Below are positions 7,129 through 13,451 of a DNA stretch of 13,451 bases, in pieces. Both the position numbers and the translations under genes were made by a program. Each line of letters starts with the position of its first letter. Position 1 is the first letter of the stretch. Source of the DNA: Syntrophaceae bacterium UBA4778 (GTDB lineage Bacteria > Desulfobacterota > Syntrophia > Syntrophales > UBA4778); contig DHHG01000143.1 of NCBI GenBank assembly GCA_002403175.1, forward strand, positions 1-13,451, in the 5' to 3' direction. Under the pieces are notes generated by a model that worked only from the letters and a program-made list of their open reading frames with translations, did not search any database and had not been told where the DNA came from.

Positions 7129-7503
7129 CTAGCCGAGGAAAAAAGCCTTATAGGGGTTTGCATAAAGAAGAATCAGGGAAATAACCAAAGCGTAAATAGC
7201 GATAGATTCGGCCATAGCCATACCAACCAGCATGGTCATCATGATTTTGCCCTGAACGCCAGGATTTCTGCCAACCGCTTGGCAAGCGCCGCTCGCTGCC
7301 GTACCGATACCCAAGCCTGCTCCGACAGCACCTACACCGATTGCAAATCCGGCTGCTATCATAGCGCCGAGTGCAAAAATAGCCTTAGTATATGATTCAC
7401 CCGCAGGAAGAGCTTCCGCTGCGAGGGCTACAGGCGATGTTACGATCCAAGCGGCCGTTGCTGTTAAAATGGTTAACATGGTTTTCCTTAATTTCTTCAA
7501 CAT
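7129..7503 (-). CDS. atpE: ATP synthase F0 subunit c (rotor ring), signal-peptide form
   Basis: This 124-aa proteolipid forms the ion-carrying c ring of F-type ATP synthase. Residues 1-29 resemble a cleavable signal peptide (basic start, hydrophobic core, Ala-Leu-Ala-Ala end), as in other deltaproteobacterial c subunits. Helix 1 is Gly-rich (about 42-76), the polar loop carries Arg79-Asn80-Pro81, and helix 2 has the ion-binding Glu99 in MAESIAIYALV, ending YANPY. The position that is Gln in many Glu-type c rings (GIGQG) is Ile66, and the residue after Ser100 is Ile, not Thr, so a full Na+ site is not present. The ATG at 7503 has AAAGGAGA 7 nt upstream, while the longer frame start at 7530 has no such site. 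No other ATP synthase gene is in the window. A sigma54-type promoter precedes it and a Cache-protein gene follows. Confidence 0.92.
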   Translation of the reverse strand: MLKKLRKTMLTILTATAAWIVTSPVALAAEALPAGESYTKAIFALGAMIAAGFAIGVGAVGAGLGIGTAASGACQAVGRNPGVQGKIMMTMLVGMAMAESIAIYALVISLILLYANPYKAFFLG

Positions 7504-7510
7504 GATTAAA

Positions 7511-7518
7511 TCTCCTTT
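7511..7518 (-). promoter_or_regulatory. Ribosome binding site of atpE
   Basis: On the minus strand AAAGGAGA ends 7 nt before the ATG at 7503. This makes that ATG the start rather than the in-frame upstream codon at 7530. Confidence 0.8.
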
Positions 7519-7587
7519 CCGATTTTGCAAAATTATTTAATTCCTTTCAGGAGTGTTTATTCCTACCTGATGGGCAATCCGAACAAG

Positions 7588-7603
7588 TGCAATTGGTATG
7601 CCA
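7588..7603 (-). promoter_or_regulatory. Sigma54 (RpoN) promoter upstream of atpE
   Basis: Read on the minus strand, 7603 to 7588 is TGGCATACCAATTGCA. It has a perfect -24 core (TGGCA), a perfect -12 core (TTGCA) and the obligatory GG-N10-GC spacing. The expected start is near 7577, about 75 nt before the atpE ATG. No equally good element was found in the other intergenic regions. Promoters of this class are inactive without an AAA+ activator bound upstream, and the divergent operon encodes one. Confidence 0.8.
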
Positions 7604-7698
7604 TTAAAAGAGGCTCACCATGTTTTTATAACCTAAAGCAAGCATTCGTAATTTGGAAAAAATTAAAAATCATTCTCCCGAATCTTTTCTGTGATTTT

Positions 7699-7740
7699 AA
7701 CATTTCTTTAAAATTTTTCCCTTTGATTGAACGAAATGTT
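7699..7740. repeat. Inverted repeat, possible activator binding site
   Basis: AACATTTC (7699-7706) and GAAATGTT (7733-7740) are exact inverted copies separated by 26 bp, so matching positions are 34 bp apart (about three helical turns). They lie roughly 120-165 bp upstream of the predicted atpE sigma54 start, the usual distance for enhancer sites of NtrC-type activators. The match is short and the region is AT-rich, so chance is a real possibility. Confidence 0.35.
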
Positions 7741-7872
7741 TAGGATTTATTCCAGAGCTTTTAGAATCATGATAAATTTTCAGGATAAGTAGTCACAAAT
7801 ATGCCAGATTCATATTGATACATGGTTAAAATCAGGTCAGGAGAGGAAAACTCCGGAAATTTCATATTCTTA

Positions 7873-7901
7873 TTGAAATTTTGAGGTCGGAAAGGTATTA
7901 A
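7873..7901 (+). promoter_or_regulatory. Candidate sigma70 promoter of the sensor-kinase operon
   Basis: TTGAAA (7873-7878, 5 of 6 to consensus) and TATTAA (7896-7901, 4 of 6) are 17 bp apart. The predicted start near 7908 is about 237 nt before the 59-aa gene and 13 nt before the ATG of a weak ORF at 7921. It is a plausible basal promoter for the kinase and regulator. Confidence 0.45.
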
Positions 7902-7920
7902 TTCGAAGCAGATTTGGATT

Positions 7921-8145
7921 ATGCGCATTATGTATGCCTTACAATTGATCACCTATTTATTGAAATGCCTGAACCAGCTATTCTTGATTCCGGCAGATGA
8001 TTCCCCTGAATCGGGGCCACTCATATTCCGCCCAGTAAGCTGCCAGGAATGCGAGCGAATCAACTCGAACATCTTACCTGAAGGTGAGGAGAATTTTAAT
8101 GCGTCCGTATTGAACGGAATTGCTGATATTGGAAGGAGATATTGA
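7921..8145 (+). CDS. Possible 74-aa hypothetical protein
   Basis: This frame has a hydrophobic N-terminus (about residues 4-23) and a polar remainder with SCQECER. Its TGA stop overlaps the next ATG by one base (TGATG at 8143-8147), the arrangement of translationally coupled genes. Against it, no Shine-Dalgarno sequence precedes the ATG at 7921, and the candidate promoter would leave a leader of only about 13 nt. I do not recognise a family. It may be non-coding leader. Confidence 0.25.
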   Translation: MRIMYALQLITYLLKCLNQLFLIPADDSPESGPLIFRPVSCQECERINSNILPEGEENFNASVLNGIADIGRRY

Positions 8146-8324
8146 TGCAAGAGATTTTGACTGCCGCAACCTATGTAATTGCTTGGCTGGCTTGTGATAA
8201 CGTTTTGGGTATTGAAAGTGGTATGACGAAACTTCTCATTTCATTGGGAGCGGCTTTTGGTGTTTATTTTTTAATGGCAATAAGAGAAAGCAGGATTAAA
8301 AAATCCAGGGGAGGCTCGGAGTGA
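8145..8324 (+). CDS. 59-aa membrane miniprotein linked to the sensor kinase
   Basis: This small protein has two hydrophobic segments (about residues 3-20 and 27-46) separated by a short polar turn with Asp, Glu and Cys. It ends in a basic cytoplasmic-type tail (ESRIKKSRG). The start is ATG 8145, with AAGGAG (8133-8138) 6 nt upstream; the frame also opens at a TTG one codon earlier. The stop overlaps the kinase start (GTGA at 8321-8324), which strongly suggests coupled synthesis in fixed proportion. No family is recognised. Inference: a small subunit or modulator of the adjacent membrane kinase, comparable in general concept to other small membrane regulators of sensor kinases but not similar to any I know. 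The good ribosome site and overlap make it likely real. Confidence 0.72.
   Translation: MQEILTAATYVIAWLACDNVLGIESGMTKLLISLGAAFGVYFLMAIRESRIKKSRGGSE
8307..8313 (+). promoter_or_regulatory. Ribosome binding site supporting the GTG start of the kinase
   Basis: GGGGAGG (8307-8313, within AGGGGAGG) ends 7 nt before the GTG at 8321. It supports the non-ATG start inside the stop of the upstream small gene. Confidence 0.75.
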
Positions 8325-10888
8325 TCCAGGGTAGAAAGATCCTGAGAATCCCTGTCTGGCTGACTACCTTTATGGTAATCGTTCTTATATTGATTTTCTC
8401 TTTGATCATTTATGGCGCAAGAGAAAGGCAAACCGTTGAACAGTTCAATGCACAACAGGCAGCTATTTCCAAAGGAATTTCAACCGGACTAGAGGTTCTA
8501 ATCGCTGGAATCGAAAAAAATTTTATAGTATTTCCTCTCTTACAAAAGGAAAAATCGCAACGCGCAGCCTTATCCAGTGATAGGGATTTGCAATTGTTGA
8601 ATACGGTTCTGGAAGGCAATATTGAGTTTTTAGCCAGAAGTGATTCCAAATCCATATCCATATATCCGGATGGTTTTGAAAAATTTAAAAATGATCTTTC
8701 CCCTTTTATTCGGCAGGTTAAAAAAAAAGGTGCCGTTTACATAGGCCATCTAAACTCAATTCAAACGGCAGAAAATAGAAAGTCTCATCCGGATCTCGTT
8801 ATAATTGCGGTACCGGAAAGGGGTATTCACAACAGGAGCACAGGAACTCTGTTGGCAGCTATTTCCCTTTCCAGCATTCTGGATCGCTACATCGATCCCA
8901 AGCAGTATGACTCTTCCTGTTATACCTGGATTATCGATGATGAAGGTATAATCATTTACCATCCCATTAAAAAGCTGATCGGAAAGAATGCTTCAGTCCT
9001 TGAAATCGCTGGAAGCTCGAGTGCCTCCTTGCAGGATCGGATGCTTAAAATGAAGACAGGAAATGGTGTCTATAAATTGCTGCACAATGGGAAGGCGGAA
9101 AAAATAATTGTCGCATATGCCCCGATATCGCTAGGGAAGCAAAAATGGTCTATTGCGGTAAGCACTCCTCATCGGCTGGTGATTGCTCAATTAAAGACAA
9201 CCTATTATACAATCATGATCGGGGCGCTTCTTCTCATCTCCGCAGTAATAGTGGGTGGTTATTTCACGGTTCAGTTCGGGAAAAAGCGCATTCGGCTTGA
9301 GGAAGAAATAAAACACCTCCGAGATAAAAGCAGATTGCAGGAAAAGATTGCTAACGAGAAAAGAATGGTTGAGGGAATCATTGAAGGGTCGCCTATTCCA
9401 ATATTCGTGATCAGTCGGGATCACCAGATTATTCTCTGGAATAAAGCCTGTTCGGATTTGACCGGCTATACAGCTGAGGAGATGATCGGTACAGAAAGGC
9501 AATTCACGCCTTTCTATCCCGATAAGCGACCCACGTTAGCCGATCTGATTATAGATAATAACTACGAGAGCAAGGGAATGTTTTTAGGAATGGTTCATTA
9601 TTACGGAAGTAAAAAAGTTCAGCCCTCTAATATTATTCCGGGTGCTTATGAGGCCACTGATTATTATGAAAACCTCGGCGGCAAGCGCCGGTATCTCTAT
9701 TTTCTAGCGGCTCCGATTTACAATAAAGATGGAGAAGTGATAGCCGCAATCGAAACCCTTCAGGATGTCTCGCGCGAGAGACAAATGGAGCTCAATCTCA
9801 AGGAATATGCGGAATCACTGAAAGACGAGCTCGATGTAAATATCAATCTCAGAAAGGGAATAGAGAATCTCAATGTTTTTCTTGAATCGGTTATCAAAAG
9901 TTCTCCGGATAAGATCTATGTCCTGGAAAACGACGGTATGGTCTATTATGTGAGCAGAGGGTTTGACGGTTCCAACCTGCAGACCAAAGGAACCCACATG
10001 ACCGAAATGGTCGATCCCGATAACAGGGCCCTGGTTTTGGAAAAATGGGAATGTGCTAAAAAAGGCATTTTCACTCCCTATGAGATAGAAGTTAGATTAA
10101 AAAACGGTTCAACCAGAAATCTTCTGTTCAGTGTCACGCCGATTAAAGGAATGGGTAAATTCATTATTGTTCAGAGGGATATTACCGAAATCAAAAAATT
10201 GGAAAAGAAATTTTATGAAAGTCAACGTCTTGCTGCGGTCGGTCAACTCTCTGCAGGAATTGCTCATGAAGTAAGGAATCCACTTTCCTCCATTAAGATG
10301 AGTCTTCAAATTCTCCGGAGAAGGCTTCAGCCGGAGGGCAATGATCTCAAAAGATTTAAAATAGCGGAAAAGGAAGTGGAACATCTGGAAAAGCTGGTCA
10401 GCGATATTCTTATCTATGCCAAACCCGATGAACTGGATTGTCATTTGTCGGATCTTAATGAGATTATCAAAAGCTCTCTGAAATCGGCGGAGAAGGAGAT
10501 AATGGAAAAGAATATAAAAGTTCATATTGATCTCTCTTCTGACATTCAAGCTTTCAAGTTCGACAATGGTAAATTAAGTCAGGCCCTATTAAATATCTAT
10601 CTGAATGCAGTGGATGCCATGTCGGAAGAAGGGAGCCTGTCTATTACAACAAAAACCACAACCGAAAACAAAATGGCTGAAATCGTAGTTGAAGATAACG
10701 GATGTGGTATTGATGAAAAGGATTTTCCCTATATTTTTAATCCCTTTTTCACCAAGAAAAGTTATGGTACGGGGTTGGGACTTACACAGGTGAAAAAAAT
10801 AGTCGATCTGCATCAGGGGACCGTTGAAATATTCAGTCAACCGGAAAAAGGAACCCGTGTTGTTATAACCTTGCCTGTTGCGGCGTGA
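8321..10888 (+). CDS. Membrane sensor histidine kinase: dCache-PAS-PAS-HisKA-HATPase
   Basis: This 855-aa kinase reads in order as follows. TM1 (about 11-31) is followed by a periplasmic Cache-type sensor (about 35-292, with YTWIIDDEGIIIYHP and AYAPISLGKQKWSIAV) and TM2 (about 295-317). After a coiled linker come PAS 1 (about 349-487, enlarged by an insertion) and PAS 2 (about 520-625). HisKA carries the phosphoacceptor His649 in GIAHEVRNPLSS. The catalytic domain has the N box around Asn762, G1 DNGCGI (792-797), the F box FNPFFTKK and G2 GTGLGL (816-821). All residues needed for autophosphorylation are present. It starts at GTG 8321 inside the stop codon of the 59-aa gene. The HisKA/HATPase pattern is the NtrB/AtoS-like group that usually pairs with NtrC-type regulators, and such a gene is 81 nt downstream. 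The ligand is unknown; Cache domains often bind small organic acids or amines. Confidence 0.93.
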   Translation: MIQGRKILRIPVWLTTFMVIVLILIFSLIIYGARERQTVEQFNAQQAAISKGISTGLEVLIAGIEKNFIVFPLLQKEKSQRAALSSDRDLQLLNTVLEGNIEFLARSDSKSISIYPDGFEKFKNDLSPFIRQVKKKGAVYIGHLNSIQTAENRKSHPDLVIIAVPERGIHNRSTGTLLAAISLSSILDRYIDPKQYDSSCYTWIIDDEGIIIYHPIKKLIGKNASVLEIAGSSSASLQDRMLKMKTGNGVYKLLHNGKAEKIIVAYAPISLGKQKWSIAVSTPHRLVIAQLKTTYYTIMIGALLLISAVIVGGYFTVQFGKKRIRLEEEIKHLRDKSRLQEKIANEKRMVEGIIEGSPIPIFVISRDHQIILWNKACSDLTGYTAEEMIGTERQFTPFYPDKRPTLADLIIDNNYESKGMFLGMVHYYGSKKVQPSNIIPGAYEATDYYENLGGKRRYLYFLAAPIYNKDGEVIAAIETLQDVSRERQMELNLKEYAESLKDELDVNINLRKGIENLNVFLESVIKSSPDKIYVLENDGMVYYVSRGFDGSNLQTKGTHMTEMVDPDNRALVLEKWECAKKGIFTPYEIEVRLKNGSTRNLLFSVTPIKGMGKFIIVQRDITEIKKLEKKFYESQRLAAVGQLSAGIAHEVRNPLSSIKMSLQILRRRLQPEGNDLKRFKIAEKEVEHLEKLVSDILIYAKPDELDCHLSDLNEIIKSSLKSAEKEIMEKNIKVHIDLSSDIQAFKFDNGKLSQALLNIYLNAVDAMSEEGSLSITTKTTTENKMAEIVVEDNGCGIDEKDFPYIFNPFFTKKSYGTGLGLTQVKKIVDLHQGTVEIFSQPEKGTRVVITLPVAA

Positions 10889-10900
10889 AGGTATTCCGAT

Positions 10901-10920
10901 TCGGCTTTTTGCCGGCTTTT
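10901..10920 (+). terminator. Weak hairpin between kinase and regulator genes
   Basis: TCGGC-TTTTT-GCCGG can form a 5-bp stem (one T-G pair) with a T5 loop, followed by CTTTT. It is too short for a confident terminator. If functional it would lower regulator expression relative to the kinase or act as an mRNA processing point. Confidence 0.25.
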
Positions 10921-10969
10921 AGAAACAAAATTAGTGAAACAGGATGAAGGAACAGGTTAATTAAAAATT

Positions 10970-12328
10970 ATGTCCAAAATACTTGTTATCGATGATGACA
11001 AATCGATTTCTGAAACGCTTCAGCTCTATCTGAGTGAAGAAGGATATAAGGTTGATGTTGCGAATACCGGGACGGACGGCCTCAACAAAGCCCTGCAGAA
11101 TTCGCCCGATGTCATTGTCCTGGATATCAGGCTCCCCGATATAGATGGTTTTACCGTTCTGGAAGATATCCGGGAGGAGAATGAAAATGCCAAAATTATC
11201 ATGATTACAGCCCATCATGATATGGAAACAACCATCAGGGCGATGAAAGAGGGGGCTTTCGACTACATCCATAAGCCGATCAATATAGATGAACTGGAGA
11301 TTGCTATTCAGAGGGCTTTGAAAACAGGCGAAATGGAAAAGAAAATTGATGGCCTTCTTACGGAGTCCTCCAGGAGTTTCAAAGTTGGAGATATCATCGG
11401 CAAGGGAAAGGCCATGCGGGAAATATTCAAAACGATAGGCGTGGTGACTCAGAGCCGGACGACCGTATTGATTCAGGGTGAAAGCGGAACCGGAAAGGAA
11501 TTAATCGCCAAAGTCATTCACAATAATACATCACCCACAGAGCCGTACATTGCTGTGAACTGCTCGGCTATTGTAGACACGCTTCTTGAAACGGAATTGT
11601 TCGGGCATGAAAAGGGATCTTTTACCGGGGCCATTAACAAAAAACTCGGAAAATTTGAATTGGCCCGATACGGGACTGTTTTCCTGGATGAAATCAGCGA
11701 GATGTCTCTCAATCTGCAAACCAAACTCCTGAGAGTTTTGCAGGAGATGGAGGTCGAAAGGGTGGGGGGCAAGGATCGGGTTCGGGTAAATGCGAGAATC
11801 ATTGCCGCTACTAATAAGGATCTGAAGCAAATGGTCGAGGAAAATAAGTTCAGAGATGACCTATATTACAGGCTCAATATCGTAACCATTGATCTCCCAC
11901 CCCTTCGGGGGAGGAAGGAGGATATTCCCCTTTTGATCGATTATCTGTTGAATAAAATAAACAGGGATCTTCATAAAAAAATTGCAGGGGTCTCTGGAGA
12001 GATGATGGAGATATTTCTGAAATATAGCTGGCCTGGAAATGTCAGAGAGCTTGAGAATCTTCTTGTTCGGGCCGCTGTTGTATCGAAGGGGCATGTTTTG
12101 ACTCGCGAGGATTTTCCGAACCTTACCGATACATCCAGACATGCCTCCATCGATAGTTGCGAAAAAGAGGGAAACAGACTTCTGACGCTGGATGAAATCG
12201 AAGAAAGACATATCCGCAAGGTTATTGATATAGTCGGAAGAAATAAAGGGGAAATTTGTGAAGTATTGGGCATCAGTCGCCCGACACTGGAAAGGAAACT
12301 GGAAAAATACGGGATTGTATTTGATTAA
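10970..12328 (+). CDS. NtrC-family sigma54-dependent response regulator
   Basis: This 452-aa protein has the full three-domain plan. The receiver (1-120) has the acidic pocket Asp8/Asp9, phosphoacceptor Asp52, Thr80 and Lys102. The AAA+ domain (about 140-375) has Walker A GESGTGKE (170-177), the sigma54-contacting loop GSFTGA (216-221, Ser for the usual second-position Ala, a conservative change), Walker B TVFLDE (236-241) and the downstream LYYRLN and LPPLRGRKEDI region. A C-terminal Fis-type helix-turn-helix (about 425-450, GEICEVLGISRPTLERKLEKY) binds DNA. Phosphorylation should release oligomerisation so that ATP hydrolysis opens sigma54-RNA polymerase promoters. It lies 81 nt after the kinase gene. 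Its own ribosome site is weak (AGG about 15 nt upstream). The one good sigma54 element in the window is the divergent atpE promoter, a natural candidate target. Confidence 0.95.
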   Translation: MSKILVIDDDKSISETLQLYLSEEGYKVDVANTGTDGLNKALQNSPDVIVLDIRLPDIDGFTVLEDIREENENAKIIMITAHHDMETTIRAMKEGAFDYIHKPINIDELEIAIQRALKTGEMEKKIDGLLTESSRSFKVGDIIGKGKAMREIFKTIGVVTQSRTTVLIQGESGTGKELIAKVIHNNTSPTEPYIAVNCSAIVDTLLETELFGHEKGSFTGAINKKLGKFELARYGTVFLDEISEMSLNLQTKLLRVLQEMEVERVGGKDRVRVNARIIAATNKDLKQMVEENKFRDDLYYRLNIVTIDLPPLRGRKEDIPLLIDYLLNKINRDLHKKIAGVSGEMMEIFLKYSWPGNVRELENLLVRAAVVSKGHVLTREDFPNLTDTSRHASIDSCEKEGNRLLTLDEIEERHIRKVIDIVGRNKGEICEVLGISRPTLERKLEKYGIVFD

Positions 12329-12640
12329 TAAATACAACTGAAATCAAACAGCGGCATTTCCAAATATCAATCGGTTCTGTTGCAAATGCGTGATCAGAGT
12401 GCAATAGGATCACTTCGAAAATCATATATCCCTTTCGGAAACAACATTACCTTTTCGATCTGCTAAATTGACTTGAATTTCTTCAGGATTAGTGGCAATT
12501 AATTCTTGATAGACAAAAATGAGTTGCATTCAAGATACCTAGAGTTGCGTTCGTCCCCTTTCGACTGAATCTCCACTGCTGAAATCACATTCTCACAAAA
12601 TCGGGCATTCATTTTTTACTGCACTATAAAGGAGTGTAAA
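12329..12640. other. Intergenic region before the acetyl-CoA synthetase gene
   Basis: This 312-bp stretch has no credible ORF or RNA gene. It contains a weak inverted repeat at the regulator stop codon (TTTGATT 12320-12326 with AATCAAA 12342-12348) and a dyad GTGATC-N12-GATCAC (12390-12413). It ends with the ribosome site AAAGGAG (12628-12634) 6 nt before the next ATG. No promoter with good -35/-10 or -24/-12 boxes could be assigned. Confidence 0.5.
12390..12413. repeat. Short dyad GTGATC-N12-GATCAC
   Basis: These are perfect 6-bp arms with a 12-bp spacer, placed about 230 bp upstream of the acetyl-CoA synthetase ATG. It could be an operator, but arms of this length are expected by chance in a region this size. 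Confidence 0.25.
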
Positions 12641-13451
12641 ATGAAAAATCTTAACGGTATATTCACACCGAGCAGCATTGCTGTCGTCGGGGCATCAGCA
12701 ACCCCGGGTAAGGTCGGCCATGATCTATTTGCAAACATTCTGAAAGGTGATTACAAGGGAATTCTCTATCCTGTTAATCCGACTTCCAGATCGATCCATA
12801 GTATCAGGTCATATACCACCATATCTGAAATTCCGGACCCTGTTGATCTGGCGATGATTGTTCTGCCTCCGGACGCAGCCCTCAAGACCACCGAGGAGTC
12901 GATTCGCAAAGGCGTAAAAGGGATTGTTATTCTCTCTGCAGGATTTCGGGAGGTAGGGCCCAAGGGACGAGAGGTCGAGAACCGAATAGCTTCAATGTGC
13001 CGCGAGGCCCAGGTCCCGCTGGTCGGTCCGAACTGTTTGGGCGTTATCAATCCGCTGGCGAATGTAAGCATGAATGCGAGTTTCTCTGCGAGGATGCCGT
13101 CTGCCGGTAATATTTCGTTCATTTCTCAGAGCGGTGCGCTTTGCACATCCGTTCTGGATTTCGCAGCATACCGGGATATCGGTTTTTCCAAATTCATTTC
13201 AATCGGCAACAAGGCCGATGTTGACGAGATCGATCTTCTGGAGTACCTCTACACCGATCCGGACACGGCGGTGATCATGATTTATATCGAGGAATTACGC
13301 GACGGTGAAAAGTTCGTTTCGACAGTTAAAAAAATTACGGCCGGCGAAAGAAACATGCCTGTCCTGGTCATCAAGTCGGGTAGAACCAGCGCCGGTGCCA
13401 GAGCAGCTGCATCGCATACGGGCGCCCTTGCAGGTACAGAGGCCGTTTATG
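12641..13451 (+). CDS. Acetyl/acyl-CoA synthetase, ADP-forming (alpha part), 3' truncated by window
   Basis: The first 270 residues are present and the reading frame runs off the window end. The N-terminal CoA-binding Rossmann domain (about 1-130) shows FTPSSIAVVGASATPGKVG, the ligase-CoA domain follows with VGPNCLGVINP and SQSGALCTSVLDFA, and the catalytic phosphohistidine is His259 in SHTGALAGTEA. This is the NDP-forming acyl-CoA synthetase superfamily: acyl-CoA + ADP + phosphate gives acid + CoA + ATP through a phosphohistidine. In anaerobes it commonly harvests ATP from acetyl-CoA. Whether the ATP-grasp beta part is fused downstream cannot be seen. A protein-acetyltransferase fusion of the Pat type is another possibility. 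The start ATG has AAAGGAG 6 nt upstream. It follows the regulator gene by 312 bp and may or may not belong to its regulon. Confidence 0.88.
   Translation, partial: MKNLNGIFTPSSIAVVGASATPGKVGHDLFANILKGDYKGILYPVNPTSRSIHSIRSYTTISEIPDPVDLAMIVLPPDAALKTTEESIRKGVKGIVILSAGFREVGPKGREVENRIASMCREAQVPLVGPNCLGVINPLANVSMNASFSARMPSAGNISFISQSGALCTSVLDFAAYRDIGFSKFISIGNKADVDEIDLLEYLYTDPDTAVIMIYIEELRDGEKFVSTVKKITAGERNMPVLVIKSGRTSAGARAAASHTGALAGTEAVY

Larger units (their letters stand above)
7531..8141. other. Large divergent intergenic region, regulatory
   Basis: This AT-rich region of about 610 bp lies between atpE (minus) and the sensor-kinase operon (plus). It holds the sigma54 element at 7588-7603, an inverted repeat at 7699-7740, a sigma70-like box at 7873-7901 serving the plus strand, and a weakly supported ORF at 7921-8145. 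No ATP synthase subunit a or b gene, RNA gene or mobile element was seen. Other open frames here lack ribosome sites and plausible composition. Confidence 0.6.

Noticed and set aside
7921..7928. ATGCGCAT palindrome as an operator
   Set aside because: The 8-bp palindrome has no extension in the flanks and no second copy. It may be coincidental with the ORF start.
12320..12348. Hairpin TTTGATT/AATCAAA as the terminator of the regulator gene
   Set aside because: It has only 7 AT-rich pairs, a 15-nt loop and no T run.
12493..12509. TGGCAATTAATTCTTGA as a sigma54 promoter for the acetyl-CoA synthetase gene
   Set aside because: The -24 core is good, but the downstream TTGA is two bases too far and lacks the C of the -12 GC. 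Spacing is strict for sigma54.
1..13451. CRISPR array, insertion sequence, integrase or phage genes
   Set aside because: No regularly spaced repeats, terminal inverted repeats or transposase/integrase-like frames were found on either strand.

Overview
The window looks like a moderately AT-rich chromosomal segment of an anaerobic Deltaproteobacterium (Desulfobacterota), perhaps near Syntrophus/Smithella. This rests on the gene content: a tRNA-Met with encoded CCA, a C4 zinc-ribbon gene, RNase HI and a type A RNase P RNA in series, a signal-peptide-bearing F0 subunit c, PEP synthase and an ADP-forming acyl/acetyl-CoA synthetase. The genus assignment is inference. No phage, insertion sequence or CRISPR array was seen.

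Layout. 14-89 tRNA-Met(CAU), followed by an intrinsic terminator (174-203). 267-1398 is a two-gene, overlapping operon: a coiled-coil C4 zinc-ribbon protein and a ribonuclease HI. 1479-1870 is rnpB. 2130-3107 encodes an unrecognised multi-pass membrane protein. It converges on ppsA, and a perfect 34-bp palindromic, probably bidirectional terminator (3121-3154) separates the two. On the minus strand ppsA (3176-5584) has its own sigma70-type promoter. Upstream of it lies an atpE-(Cache protein) pair (7503-5763) closed by a strong terminator (5705-5738). Diverging from atpE, on the plus strand, are a weakly supported 74-aa ORF, a 59-aa membrane miniprotein, a 855-aa Cache/PAS histidine kinase and a 452-aa NtrC-type sigma54 activator. 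The window ends inside an ADP-forming acetyl-CoA synthetase gene.

The most interesting point is the 5.8-12.3 kb block. A lone ATP synthase subunit c gene, with no other ATP synthase gene visible beside it, is coupled to a membrane-anchored sensor that has a periplasmic Cache region and no output domain. The pair is preceded by a textbook sigma54 (-24/-12) element, TGGCATACCAATTGCA (minus strand, 7603 to 7588). The divergent operon encodes a Cache-domain kinase and exactly the class of regulator, with an AAA+ GSFTGA loop, that sigma54 promoters need. Together they suggest a self-contained module: an extracytoplasmic ligand or condition is sensed by the kinase, passed to the NtrC-like regulator, and drives an alternative F0 rotor subunit plus a second, output-less Cache protein. 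The promoter match and gene order are seen directly. The regulatory connection and any change to the rotor ring are inference.
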